Source: an uncultured Collinsella sp.
GTDB lineage: Bacteria; Actinomycetota; Coriobacteriia; Coriobacteriales; Coriobacteriaceae
DNA length: 13,509 nucleotides
Assembly: GCA_938023705.1 (NCBI GenBank)
Contig: CALJDJ010000094.1
Span: 1 to 13,509 of the forward strand
Direction: 5' to 3'
The position numbers were made by a program, and so were the translations under genes. Numbering within the stretch: the first letter of the stretch is position 1; every line of letters starts with the position of its first letter. The notes under the pieces were generated by a model. The model had not been told where the DNA came from, searched no databases, and was given only the letters and a program-made list of their open reading frames with translations. Below are positions 1 to 7,088 of this stretch, one piece after another.

Positions 1-1
1 A

Positions 2-24
2 GGAAAGCACTTAATGTGCTTTCC
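2..24. terminator. perfect 9-bp stem-loop, possible terminator of an upstream gene
   Basis: GGAAAGCAC (2-10) and GTGCTTTCC (16-24) pair perfectly around a TTAAT loop. Only a weak T-containing stretch (GTCTT) follows on the plus strand, so an intrinsic terminator for a gene outside the window is possible but not certain. An operator is the alternative. Confidence 0.35.
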
Positions 25-96
25 GTCTTGCGCAGGACTGTAGAGCAGGAAACTTAATCCCGCGCCGCTCCCCGCCCACGCCGGGCAACAACTCCC

Positions 97-125
97 TTGT
101 ACTCCATCTCACTAAAGTGTATGAT
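97..125 (+). promoter_or_regulatory. sigma-70-type promoter of the amino-acid ABC operon
   Basis: TTGTAC (97-102) lies exactly 17 bases before TATGAT (120-125). The -10 box matches consensus in 5 of 6 positions and the -35 box in 3 of 6. Transcription would begin near base 132, giving a leader of about 50 bases before the binding-protein start at 182. The 10-bp box CACTAAAGTG sits inside the spacer, directly against the -10. Confidence 0.55.
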
Positions 126-163
126 TCTGAACGTTACATGACTCACTTTACCTAACTAAAGTG
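110..163. promoter_or_regulatory. three TAAAGTG boxes, candidate operator array
   Basis: TAAAGTG occurs at 113-119 and 157-163 on the plus strand and inverted (CACTTTA) at 144-150. The last two form a perfect 7-bp inverted repeat with a 6-base spacer, just downstream of the predicted transcription start. The first lies in CACTAAAGTG (110-119), itself a 4-2-4 inverted repeat between -35 and -10. This placement suits a repressor of the ABC operon, but I cannot name it. Confidence 0.45.
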
Positions 164-181
164 CCATCAAGGGGGAATACC

Positions 182-1042
182 ATGAATACCGATATGTCTC
201 GTCGTCAGTTTGTTGGTCTAGCCGGCTCGCTCGCCACGGTGCTCGGCCTTGGTCTTGTCGGTTGTGGCGGCGGTGCCGCTAAGGGCTCTGCTGCTGGCTC
301 TGCCGCGGCAAAGGACGTGAAGGGCGCTGCGGAGTCCAAAAAGCTCGTGGTGGGCTTTGACAAGTCCTATCCTCCGTACGGCTTTGTGGGCGATGACGGC
401 GAATATACGGGCTTTGACCTCGACCTTGCCAAGGCCGTTGCCGATAAGCAGGGCTGGGAGGTCAAATACGAGGCTATCGACTGGGATGCCAAGGACACGC
501 TGCTCAACTCCGGCGCCATCAACTGCATCTGGAATGGCTTTACCATGGAGGGTCGCGAGGACGACTACACGTTTTCCGAGCCTTACATGCTCAACGAGCA
601 GGTGCTCGTGGTCAAGAAGGACGCGGGTATCAAGAGCTGGGACGATCTTGCCGGCAAGACCGTGATTACCCAGACTGATTCCGCCGCACAGGATGTGCTC
701 GAGGGCGACCAGAAGGATCTGGCCGCGACGTTTGCCACGCTCGATACCATCGGTGAGTACAACACGGCGTTTATGCAGCTCGAGAGTGGCGCAGTCGATG
801 CCGTTGCCTGTGACCTCTCGATCGCTCAGTATCAGCTTGCCGCCAAGCCCGATGCCTATACGCAGCTCGACAAGCCGCTGTCCAGCGAGCATTACGCCGT
901 TGGCTTCAAGAAGGGCGACACCAAGTCCGCCGATGCCGTGACCGAGTCGCTCAAGGCACTCTACGAGGATGGCACGGTCAAGGACCTCTGTGATAAATAT
1001 GCAGATTACGGTCTGTCTTTCGATAATTGGGTGCTCAAGTAA
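182..1042 (+). CDS. Polar amino-acid ABC transporter, substrate-binding lipoprotein
   Basis: Family 3 periplasmic-type binding protein of 286 residues that captures a polar amino acid outside the membrane and delivers it to the permease encoded next. The N-terminus has a twin-arginine motif, SRRQFVG (residues 6-12), a hydrophobic core and a lipobox, LVGC, with Cys28 as the likely lipidated residue, so export appears to be by Tat with lipid anchoring. The mature domain starts with KLVVGFDKSYPPYGF and contains the family pattern GFTMEGRxDDYTFSEPYM, whose Arg normally binds the substrate carboxylate, and AVACDLSIAQY, whose Asp normally binds the amino group. I chose ATG 182 because GGGGGA (171-176) lies 5 bases upstream; a GTG at 161 has no such site and would displace the signal sequence. 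The stop overlaps the next start (TAATG). The exact amino acid cannot be read. Confidence 0.9.
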   Translation: MNTDMSRRQFVGLAGSLATVLGLGLVGCGGGAAKGSAAGSAAAKDVKGAAESKKLVVGFDKSYPPYGFVGDDGEYTGFDLDLAKAVADKQGWEVKYEAIDWDAKDTLLNSGAINCIWNGFTMEGREDDYTFSEPYMLNEQVLVVKKDAGIKSWDDLAGKTVITQTDSAAQDVLEGDQKDLAATFATLDTIGEYNTAFMQLESGAVDAVACDLSIAQYQLAAKPDAYTQLDKPLSSEHYAVGFKKGDTKSADAVTESLKALYEDGTVKDLCDKYADYGLSFDNWVLK

Positions 1043-1695
1043 TGTCTATTCAGGTCATGATGCAAATGCTTGGCCAGGGATTCTTGGTCAGCTTGCAGCT
1101 GTTTGTGCTAACGCTGCTCGGGTCGATTCCGCTGGGAATCCCCGTGGCGTTTATGCGCATGAGCAAAATTGCGCCGCTCCGCTGGATTGCGCGCATCTAC
1201 ATTTCGGTCATGCGCGGTACGCCGCTCATGCTGCAGATGTTTGCCATCTACTTTGCCCCGTACTACGTGTTTGGCATTTCGCTCACGCCCGATTCCAAGT
1301 GGACGGCGTGCGTCGTGGCGTTCATCATCAACTACGCCGGTTACTTTGCCGAGATCTATCGCTCGGGCTTGCAGTCCATTCCGCGCGGTCAATACGAGGC
1401 CGCCGAGGTGCTGGGCTACTCGCGCCTGCAGACGTTTTTGTACATTGTGATGCCGCAGGTCGCCAAGCGCATCTTGCCGGCGATGGGCAACGAGATCATT
1501 ACGCTGGTCAAGGACACGTCGCTGGCGTTTGCCATTGGCGTGGGTGAGATGTTTTCGACCGCCAAGGCGCTGGTTGCCTCGCAGGTGAGCATGGTGCCGT
1601 TTGCGATTGCGGCTCTGATCTACTGGGTCTTTAACTTTGTGGTCGAGATGCTGCTGGGCGCTGCCGAAAAGAAGCTGGACTATTATCATGACTAA
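1042..1695 (+). CDS. Polar amino-acid ABC transporter, permease (HisM/GlnP family)
   Basis: Inner-membrane permease of 217 residues, the usual size for single permeases that act as homodimers in polar amino-acid importers. Hydrophobic segments begin near residues 8-32 (GFLVSLQLFVLTLLGSIPLG) and continue through the protein. The cytoplasmic EAA loop that docks on the ATPase is clear: EAAEVLGYSRLQTF followed by YIVMPQ. The conserved sequence before it, MRGTPLMLQMF, is typical of the family. The start is ATG 1042, which shares its A with the stop of the binding-protein gene; reading from an upstream TTG at 1027 would only add residues inside that gene. Its end overlaps the ATPase gene by 8 bases, so the three products are probably made by coupled translation. 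Confidence 0.93.
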   Translation: MSIQVMMQMLGQGFLVSLQLFVLTLLGSIPLGIPVAFMRMSKIAPLRWIARIYISVMRGTPLMLQMFAIYFAPYYVFGISLTPDSKWTACVVAFIINYAGYFAEIYRSGLQSIPRGQYEAAEVLGYSRLQTFLYIVMPQVAKRILPAMGNEIITLVKDTSLAFAIGVGEMFSTAKALVASQVSMVPFAIAALIYWVFNFVVEMLLGAAEKKLDYYHD

Positions 1696-2452
1696 CTCAG
1701 TGATGAAAATCGAAAGCGCGCGTAAGGCGTTTGGCGGCAATGAGGTGCTCAAGGATATCTCACTCGAAGTCAAGCGCGGTGAGGTCGTGGCGATTATCGG
1801 GCCTTCGGGTGGCGGTAAGTCCACGCTGCTGCGCTGCGCGACGCTGCTCGAGACACTCGACGGTGGCTCGCTTTCGTTTGGCGACCTTGCGGTTGCGACG
1901 GATGTGGGATCGGGCGCGGTCTATGCGAAGGGAGATGTTCCCAAGCAGGCGCGCTCGCGATTCGGCCTGGTGTTCCAAAATTACAACCTGTTCCCGCACT
2001 ATACGGTGATGAAAAACATCATCGACGCGCCGATCCGCGTGCTTAAGCGCCCGCGCGAGCAGGCGGAGGCGCGTGCGCGTGAGTTGATCGCGCAGATGGG
2101 GCTTACGGGCAACGAGAACAAGGTGCCGTGTGAGCTTTCGGGCGGTCAGCAGCAGCGCGTGAGTATTGCCCGCGCCCTGGCGCTCGATCCGGAAATCTTA
2201 TTCTTTGACGAGCCGACCTCGGCACTCGATCCCGAGCTGACGGCCGAGGTGCTGCGTGTCATTAAGGACCTGGCGGCGCAGAATATGACGATGGTAATCG
2301 TGACCCACGCGATGCAATTTGCGCGCGATGTTGCCGACCGCGTGGTCTTTATGGACGGCGGTCGCATTGTCGAGGAGGGATCTGCCGAGCAGGTTATCGA
2401 CCATCCGCGCGAGCAACGCACGCGTGAGTTCTTGAGCCGTATCGAGGGATAG
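1688..2452 (+). CDS. Polar amino-acid ABC transporter, ATP-binding protein (GlnQ/HisP family)
   Basis: Cytoplasmic ATPase of 254 residues that powers the importer. It shows Walker A GPSGGGKST, Q-loop VFQNYNLFPHYTV, the signature LSGGQQQRVSIARAL, Walker B ILFFDEPTSALDP and the H-loop VTHAM, all in family order and spacing. Its length is normal. A stretch of about 20 residues between the LSFGDLAV strand and the Q-loop is slightly longer than in the shortest homologues but contains no new motif. Start: ATG 1688 lies inside the end of the permease gene (ATGACTAA overlap) and has no strong ribosome site of its own, which fits translational coupling. An in-frame ATG at 1703 is the alternative. A strong terminator follows 33 bases after the stop, so the operon ends here. 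Confidence 0.93.
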   Translation: MTNSVMKIESARKAFGGNEVLKDISLEVKRGEVVAIIGPSGGGKSTLLRCATLLETLDGGSLSFGDLAVATDVGSGAVYAKGDVPKQARSRFGLVFQNYNLFPHYTVMKNIIDAPIRVLKRPREQAEARARELIAQMGLTGNENKVPCELSGGQQQRVSIARALALDPEILFFDEPTSALDPELTAEVLRVIKDLAAQNMTMVIVTHAMQFARDVADRVVFMDGGRIVEEGSAEQVIDHPREQRTREFLSRIEG

Positions 2453-2485
2453 ACTCAGGTATTTACTCAACTATTAATTGAGGCG

Positions 2486-2526
2486 AAGCCGCCACAGGTC
2501 TTACGGTCTGTGGCGGCTTTTTGTTT
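2486..2526 (+). terminator. Intrinsic terminator of the ABC operon
   Basis: AAGCCGCCACAG (2486-2497) pairs perfectly over 12 bp with CTGTGGCGGCTT (2508-2519). The loop has 10 bases and the stem runs into TTTTTGTTT (2518-2526). This is a strong Rho-independent terminator for the upstream operon. Confidence 0.93.
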
Positions 2527-2762
2527 ACATCGACGGGGTTCAATAATTGCCCCACAAGCTTGTCTCTTCCTCTCGCCGCCTGTATTCATACGTGTGCCGA
2601 AAGGTATGCATGGACAGCCGTCCGTGAGGGTAGGGTGGTGGCATAGGACATTTGGAGGGTGAGTCGGCTCGGCTGCCGACCATGCTGCTCCCGGGACGGC
2701 ACCGACCGCGAACTCTCCCCGTTGGCGTCGCGCATTGCGCGCGGCCCTGCAAGGAGGTCATC
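2527..2762 (+). other. Leader region of the EF-G paralogue gene, no established gene
   Basis: Together with the terminator before it, this makes a 310-base stretch between real genes. I see no confident sigma-70 promoter. It holds short inverted repeats: GGAC/GTCC (2612-2623), GTCGGC/GCCGAC (2663-2680) and CGCGC/GCGCG (2729-2741). It also holds an 18-codon open frame (2606-2662) that stops directly before the second repeat, but its ribosome site is doubtful. The region ends in the strong ribosome site AAGGAGG. A structured 5' leader is plausible; no known riboswitch is recognisable to me. Confidence 0.4.
2751..2757 (+). promoter_or_regulatory. ribosome binding site fixing the EF-G paralogue start
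   Basis: AAGGAGG lies 5 bases before ATG 2763. The reading frame stays open upstream to 2652, but the residues it would add resemble no EF-G N-terminus, so this site decides the start. Confidence 0.85.
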
Positions 2763-4838
2763 ATGGGTGCTCCCAAGACCGGTAACGTAAGGAACGTGGT
2801 GCTCGTAGGCCAAGGCGGGGTGGGCAAGACTTCACTCGCCGAGGCCATGCTCCACCTTTCCGGCAAGACCGCCCGCCTGGGCGGCCACGACGGCACCAAG
2901 CCCACGCTCGACTATGACCCCGAAGAGGTCAAGCGTGCATTTTCCATCTCGACGACCATCGCGCCGATCGACTGGAAGGGCGCGCGCATCAATGTGCTCG
3001 ATGCCCCGTGCTACCCCGATTTTATCGGCGACGCCTTTGCCGCGATGAGCGTCTGCGAGACGGCTCTGTTTGTGGTCGACGCCGAGGCCGGCCCGCAGCC
3101 TACGACGGTTAAGCTCTGGTATGCCGCCGAGGACCTACGCCTGGCACGCGCGGTGTTCGTAAACCGCCTGTCGCGCTCCGAGGCCAGCTTTGCGACCACG
3201 ATGGACCTGCTGCAGGAGCGCTTTGGCACGCGCCTGGGCGCCGTGACCCTTCCCTGGGGCGAGGGCGAGGACTTTGACGGCATCATCGACCTGGTGCGCA
3301 TGAAGGCGCGCCACTGCAACGGCGCCGAGGCCGTTGAGTCGGAGATTCCCGAGGAGTATCGTGCCCAGGCCGAGGAGGCCCATGACCATCTGTGCGAGCT
3401 GGTGGCCGAGGCTGACGACGAGCTGATGATGAAATACCTGGAAGGCGAGGAGACGCTGACGCAGGAGGAGCTTGAAGGCCTGCTGTCTAAGGCGATCGCC
3501 GAGCGCATCTTTGTGCCGGTCTTTGCGGGCGATTGCATTAAGGAGCAGGGCGTCAACTCGCTGATGGACGACATCGCCACGTACTTCCCGGCGCCGACCG
3601 ACTACGGCGAGATGCCGCTCATCGACGGTGATTCGCTTAAGATTTCGAGTGACGATGACCGTCCGGTGGCGTTTGTGTTTAAGACGCTGGCCGATCCGCA
3701 GCAGGGCCGCATCAGCTTTATCAAGGTGCTGACGGGCACGCTTGAGCCGGGTCTTGAGCTGATCAACGCGCGTACCCGCAAGAGCGATCGTTTGGCTCAC
3801 TTGTATGTGATGTGCGGCCGCGATATGACCGAGGTTGGCCATGCCTATGCCGGCGACATCATCGTGGCGCCCAAGCTGGCTGCCGAGACGGGCGATACGC
3901 TCTCGATTACCGGCAAGGTCGAGGCTGCGGCGTTTAAGTTCCCCAACTCGCAGTACCGCATCGCCATCGAAGCCGAGAACCGCGGCGACGAAGAGAAGCT
4001 CTACACGTTTATCGAGAAGGCCTGCAAGGCAGACCCGACCATGAGCATCGACCGCGACGAGGAGACCGGCCAGACCATCATCTCGGCAGTGGGCGAGGCG
4101 CAGGTTTCGGTGCTGCTCAATCGTCTGGAGGACCGCACCAAGGTTGCTGCCAAGAGCGTGCCGATCCGCATTCCGTATCGCGAGACCATCCGCCGCACGG
4201 CGAGCGCCCAGGGCCGCCACAAGAAGCAGACCGGTGGTGCCGGTCAGTACGGCGACTGCTGGCTGCGCGTGGAGCCGCTTATTGGGCCCGACGGCACGAG
4301 CGACGGCTACGAGTTTGTGGATGAGGTCGTAGGCGGCCGCATTCCGCGCTCGCTGATTCCCGCCGTGGACAAGGGCGTCCAGGAGACCATGAAGGACGGC
4401 ATCATTGCCGGCTACCCGCTCACGGGCATTCGCGTCGCGGTGTACGACGGCTCGTATCACAGCGTCGACTCCAACGAGATGGCGTTCCGCGCGGCGGCAC
4501 GCATCGGCCTGCGCAAGGCATGCGCCGATGCCGACCCGGTGGTGCTGGAGCCCATCGAGGAAATCACGGTGACGATCCCCGAGAGCTACGCCGGCGCCGT
4601 GATGGGCGACATCTCGGCCTCGCGCGGTCGCGTGACGGGCATGGAGACCGATGAGCGCGGTGACACCGTGGTCATCGCCCAGGCGCCGCTGGCCGAGCTG
4701 ACGGATTACTCGACGCGCCTGCGCTCCATTACGCGCGGCACGGGTGACTTTACCATGAAGCCCGCTGGCTATGAGCAGGTTCCCTATGACGTTCAGGCCA
4801 AGCTGGTCGAGCGCTATGAGGAGGGCCGCGCCAAGTAG
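2763..4838 (+). CDS. EF-G paralogue (elongation factor G-like, EF-G2 type) with degenerate GTPase motifs
   Basis: Translation-factor GTPase superfamily protein of 691 residues, close to the length of full EF-G, with all regions present. The P-loop is VGQGGVGKTS (about 15-24) and switch I is FSISTTIAP. Domain II begins around VAFVFKTLADPQQGRISF, domain IV contains GGAGQYGDCWLRVEP and the tip YHSVDSNEMAF, and domain V ends with the ITRGTGDFTM region. Two GTPase motifs are altered. G3, usually DTPGHVDF, reads DAPCYPDF (residues 80-87), losing the Gly and the catalytic-type His. G4, usually NKxD, reads NRLS (134-137), losing the Asp that selects guanine. EF-G paralogues elsewhere are known to bind the ribosome with little or no GTP hydrolysis, so this is unlikely to be the housekeeping translocase. 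It has its own terminator and appears monocistronic. The ribosomal role is inferred. Confidence 0.85.
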   Translation: MGAPKTGNVRNVVLVGQGGVGKTSLAEAMLHLSGKTARLGGHDGTKPTLDYDPEEVKRAFSISTTIAPIDWKGARINVLDAPCYPDFIGDAFAAMSVCETALFVVDAEAGPQPTTVKLWYAAEDLRLARAVFVNRLSRSEASFATTMDLLQERFGTRLGAVTLPWGEGEDFDGIIDLVRMKARHCNGAEAVESEIPEEYRAQAEEAHDHLCELVAEADDELMMKYLEGEETLTQEELEGLLSKAIAERIFVPVFAGDCIKEQGVNSLMDDIATYFPAPTDYGEMPLIDGDSLKISSDDDRPVAFVFKTLADPQQGRISFIKVLTGTLEPGLELINARTRKSDRLAHLYVMCGRDMTEVGHAYAGDIIVAPKLAAETGDTLSITGKVEAAAFKFPNSQYRIAIEAENRGDEEKLYTFIEKACKADPTMSIDRDEETGQTIISAVGEAQVSVLLNRLEDRTKVAAKSVPIRIPYRETIRRTASAQGRHKKQTGGAGQYGDCWLRVEPLIGPDGTSDGYEFVDEVVGGRIPRSLIPAVDKGVQETMKDGIIAGYPLTGIRVAVYDGSYHSVDSNEMAFRAAARIGLRKACADADPVVLEPIEEITVTIPESYAGAVMGDISASRGRVTGMETDERGDTVVIAQAPLAELTDYSTRLRSITRGTGDFTMKPAGYEQVPYDVQAKLVERYEEGRAK

Positions 4839-4872
4839 CGCGTGGCGTTGCCTGCAACATGCATGCCGGTGC

Positions 4873-4908
4873 AAGGGCCGCTCTGGGCAATCCAGGGCGG
4901 CCCTTTTT
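4873..4908 (+). terminator. Intrinsic terminator of the EF-G paralogue gene
   Basis: The 5' arm (4873-4886) pairs with the 3' arm (4892-4905) over 14 positions, including one G-U pair, around the loop GCAAT. TTTTT (4904-4908) follows. On the minus strand only TT follows the stem, so it would be a poor terminator for the converging nuclease gene. Confidence 0.9.
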
Positions 4909-4967
4909 GATCCCTGGGGGACGGAGGAAAACGGATCATTTTAGGTTTTGGGGCAGCTTGGTCGGCC

Positions 4968-5948
4968 CTAGTCCCCCGAGGCCTGATTGCGGCCGGTGGC
5001 GTAGTCGATCTGCACATGCGGCTGCAGGTTGTAGCAGTACACGTGGAAGCACAGGGTCTTGCCGTGGTCCTCGACCGATTGCGCCTCAAGTCGCACGCCA
5101 CGGCAGACAAGTTCCTCTTTGTTGTACATGGGCGTGACGCGGTAGAGCACATGGTTGCCTGTGTCGTGGATGTAGTCGAGGATCTGCTCTTCAAACGGCA
5201 GCATGCCCGTTTCGTTGAGATAGCGTGTGCCGGTGAGGAGATTCTTGCGGTTGGCGTTTTCGCCGCAGAGCGACCAGGCGATGAGGTGGCAACGGTTGTA
5301 GAGGCTTTGACCCGGAATAAAGTCGTAGCGCTGCTGGTGCCACCCGGCGGGATGGATACGCGAGATATCGCCGCGCTTGCCCTGACCGAGCGATTCGGGA
5401 CCCACGCAGGCGAGTGCCTTGCGGGTGCGGCCCAGGCTATCGAGCTTGGAGAACTTCTTAAAGCAGCCCTCTTCGGTAGCTCGCTCGTATTCGTCGAGCG
5501 TGAATGATGGCGTGCCCAACGGGTGCGTGCTGTCGGCGCGAAGGGCAACGTAGGGGTTGCCGGCGTAGTCGGGAATGCTGCTGAGATATACGCCGCGGGC
5601 GCGGTCGAGATCGGGGTTTTCGACCTCGTCGATGGGGGCGGCGGCGCTGTCTGTGGAAGCGTCGTCGGTGTCGCTTGCGGCGGAATCGGGGCCATCGCCA
5701 GAGTCTTGGCTATTTTGAGAGTCCTCGGAGCTTGCCGTTCCTGATTCGAGCCGGGCAACCAGGTCCGCCTCGTCGTCAGTGCGGCTGGGGCTCTCGTTTT
5801 GTTTTTCGGCCAGAGCCGCTGCCTGCTCATCGCTTTGCGGCGACAACAGCTTGGGCGCTTCGTCGAGCGATCCTGTGAACAGCGCAAACCCCAGCACCAC
5901 GGCGGTGCCGATGGAAAGTACTTGCTTGTAGGCGGACTTGCGCGACAT
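4968..5948 (-). CDS. DNA/RNA non-specific endonuclease, membrane-anchored or secreted
   Basis: Predicted nuclease of 326 residues of the beta-beta-alpha metal (His-Me finger) DNA/RNA non-specific type. The N-terminus is a short basic stretch and a hydrophobic segment (about residues 9-26), without a lipobox, so it is a signal peptide or an uncleaved anchor. Residues about 55-112 form an Asp/Ser/Glu-rich linker that is probably disordered. The catalytic region includes YNRCHLIAWSL (217-227), with His221 in the position of the catalytic His. It is followed by ENANRKNLLTGTRYLNETGMLPFE (230-253, given here in parts: NRKNLLTGTRYLN then GMLPFE), where Asn and Glu residues would bind the metal. Start ATG (5946-5948) has AGGAGT 5 bases upstream. 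It converges on the EF-G paralogue and lies 129 bases downstream of the repressor gene on the same strand; cotranscription is possible but unproven. Likely roles are nutrient nucleic-acid breakdown or DNA uptake. Confidence 0.82.
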   Translation of the reverse strand: MSRKSAYKQVLSIGTAVVLGFALFTGSLDEAPKLLSPQSDEQAAALAEKQNESPSRTDDEADLVARLESGTASSEDSQNSQDSGDGPDSAASDTDDASTDSAAAPIDEVENPDLDRARGVYLSSIPDYAGNPYVALRADSTHPLGTPSFTLDEYERATEEGCFKKFSKLDSLGRTRKALACVGPESLGQGKRGDISRIHPAGWHQQRYDFIPGQSLYNRCHLIAWSLCGENANRKNLLTGTRYLNETGMLPFEEQILDYIHDTGNHVLYRVTPMYNKEELVCRGVRLEAQSVEDHGKTLCFHVYCYNLQPHVQIDYATGRNQASGD

Positions 5949-6077
5949 GGAGACTCCTGGCTAGTCAATTGGGAATCTACCAGTCTAGCAGGAGCCGGCA
6001 GGGGCCGTTCTGTCGAACAAATACTTAAGATTTGGGACAAACGCTACTGATTCATTTGCCTCATATTTGACGTATGG

Positions 6078-7088
6078 CTAGATTGAGGTGGAACCGAGCC
6101 AATTGAGTTTGCATTCGAGAATGCGCTGCTCACCGGGCGTGCTGCTGCCATCGAGTAGGGCGAGGAGCATCTCGGCCGCCTCCCTGCCTTCCTGGTCGAC
6201 GGGCTCGATGATCGTGGAGACGGTCGGCGTGGTGAGGTTGGTCCAGTCTTCGCAGTTGAGTCCCAAAAGACCGATTTGCTGCGGAAGTAGATGGGCCATG
6301 GGCTGGAGGGCCTTGTAGATACGGGGAAGTGCCCACTGATTTTGCACGAAGATAAGGGTTCGCTTGGCGGGGTTGAACTTGTACTTAAAGTACTCGGTAA
6401 GCTCATTGACCGACGGCTTGTTGTGGTCGATGGGAATCGCTTTGTAGAGCTGTCCGTTCGCTGCCAGTGCCTCGGCATACCCCTGAAAACGCTCCATGCG
6501 GGTGCGCATCTCGGTCATGTTGGCGGCAATGGAGAAAAAGTCCTCGTAGCCGGCGTCGAGGAGTGCCTGCGTGGCGTTGTACACACCGTCGTAAAGGTTG
6601 GTTTTGATCCAGCTGGTACCTGGGCTATAGATGGCCGCATCGAAAAAGACGACGGGCTTGCCGGCGCGCTTGATGCGGTCATGAACGGCCTTGAAGTTTG
6701 CCGTGGGCTGGATGATAAAGCCATCGACGCCCAACGAGAGCATTTTATCGACATACATGAGCTCGGTCTCGGGGTCGAAATTGCTGGTGCAAACGACCGT
6801 TTGGTAGCCCGCGGGGAGCATGACCTGCTCCATGCCGTTGAGGACGAGGCCCGCCCACTTGTTGGTGTTATCCAAGATGATGATGGCGATGACGTGGGTC
6901 TGTTTGCCGGTGAGCGTTTGTGCCTGAGCGTTGGGGACGTACCCCAGCTCCTTTATAACGCGCGCGATCTTTGCCTGCGTCTTGTCGCTGAGCTTGTCTC
7001 GTTTGTCGTTGAGGTAATACGAGACGCTTGCTGTCGAGGTTCCCGCCTCTCGAGCGACGTCTGCGATCGTAACGCGCTGTTTTGCCAC
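6078..7088 (-). CDS. LacI-family transcriptional regulator
   Basis: Sugar-responsive DNA-binding repressor of 336 residues, normal length for LacI proteins. The N-terminal helix-turn-helix is canonical: VTIADVAREAGTSTASVSYYL at about residues 6-26 (written here as VTIADVAREAG then TSTASVSYYL). The hinge region follows as GYVPNAQAQTLTGKQT. The rest is the periplasmic-binding-protein-like effector domain with VIAIIILDNTN, GVDGFIIQP and VVFFDAA strands. I place the start at GTG 7088, because AAGGAG stands 5 bases before it and translation begins with AKQRVTIADV. An in-frame ATG at 7124 would add 12 residues and lacks a ribosome site. It is divergent from the PTS cluster, separated by 415 bases, so it most likely controls that cluster and itself. 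The effector cannot be named, but a phosphorylated intermediate or the imported sugar is expected. Confidence 0.92.
   Translation of the reverse strand: MAKQRVTIADVAREAGTSTASVSYYLNDKRDKLSDKTQAKIARVIKELGYVPNAQAQTLTGKQTHVIAIIILDNTNKWAGLVLNGMEQVMLPAGYQTVVCTSNFDPETELMYVDKMLSLGVDGFIIQPTANFKAVHDRIKRAGKPVVFFDAAIYSPGTSWIKTNLYDGVYNATQALLDAGYEDFFSIAANMTEMRTRMERFQGYAEALAANGQLYKAIPIDHNKPSVNELTEYFKYKFNPAKRTLIFVQNQWALPRIYKALQPMAHLLPQQIGLLGLNCEDWTNLTTPTVSTIIEPVDQEGREAAEMLLALLDGSSTPGEQRILECKLNWLGSTSI

Noticed and set aside
2652..2762. N-terminal extension of the EF-G paralogue from an alternative start at 2652
   Set aside because: The added 37 residues do not resemble any EF-G N-terminus, while ATG 2763 has an ideal AAGGAGG site and gives the P-loop at the expected distance.
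3135..4874. A 579-codon open frame on the minus strand opposite the EF-G paralogue
   Set aside because: It is antisense to a clearly conserved protein, is biased in Arg, His, Ala and Leu, and has no recognisable domain or ribosome site.
4916..4977. GGGGGAC (4916-4922) and GTCCCCC (4971-4977) as a nuclease-gene terminator stem
   Set aside because: The arms are 48 bases apart, one lies against the nuclease stop codon, and no T run follows on the minus strand; it is probably chance in GC-rich DNA.
4814..6040. A 408-codon open frame on the minus strand overlapping the endonuclease in another frame
   Set aside because: The overlapping frame encodes the recognisable nuclease with catalytic motifs and a ribosome site. 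This one is Ser/Pro/Thr/Arg-rich noise and runs past the real gene at both ends.
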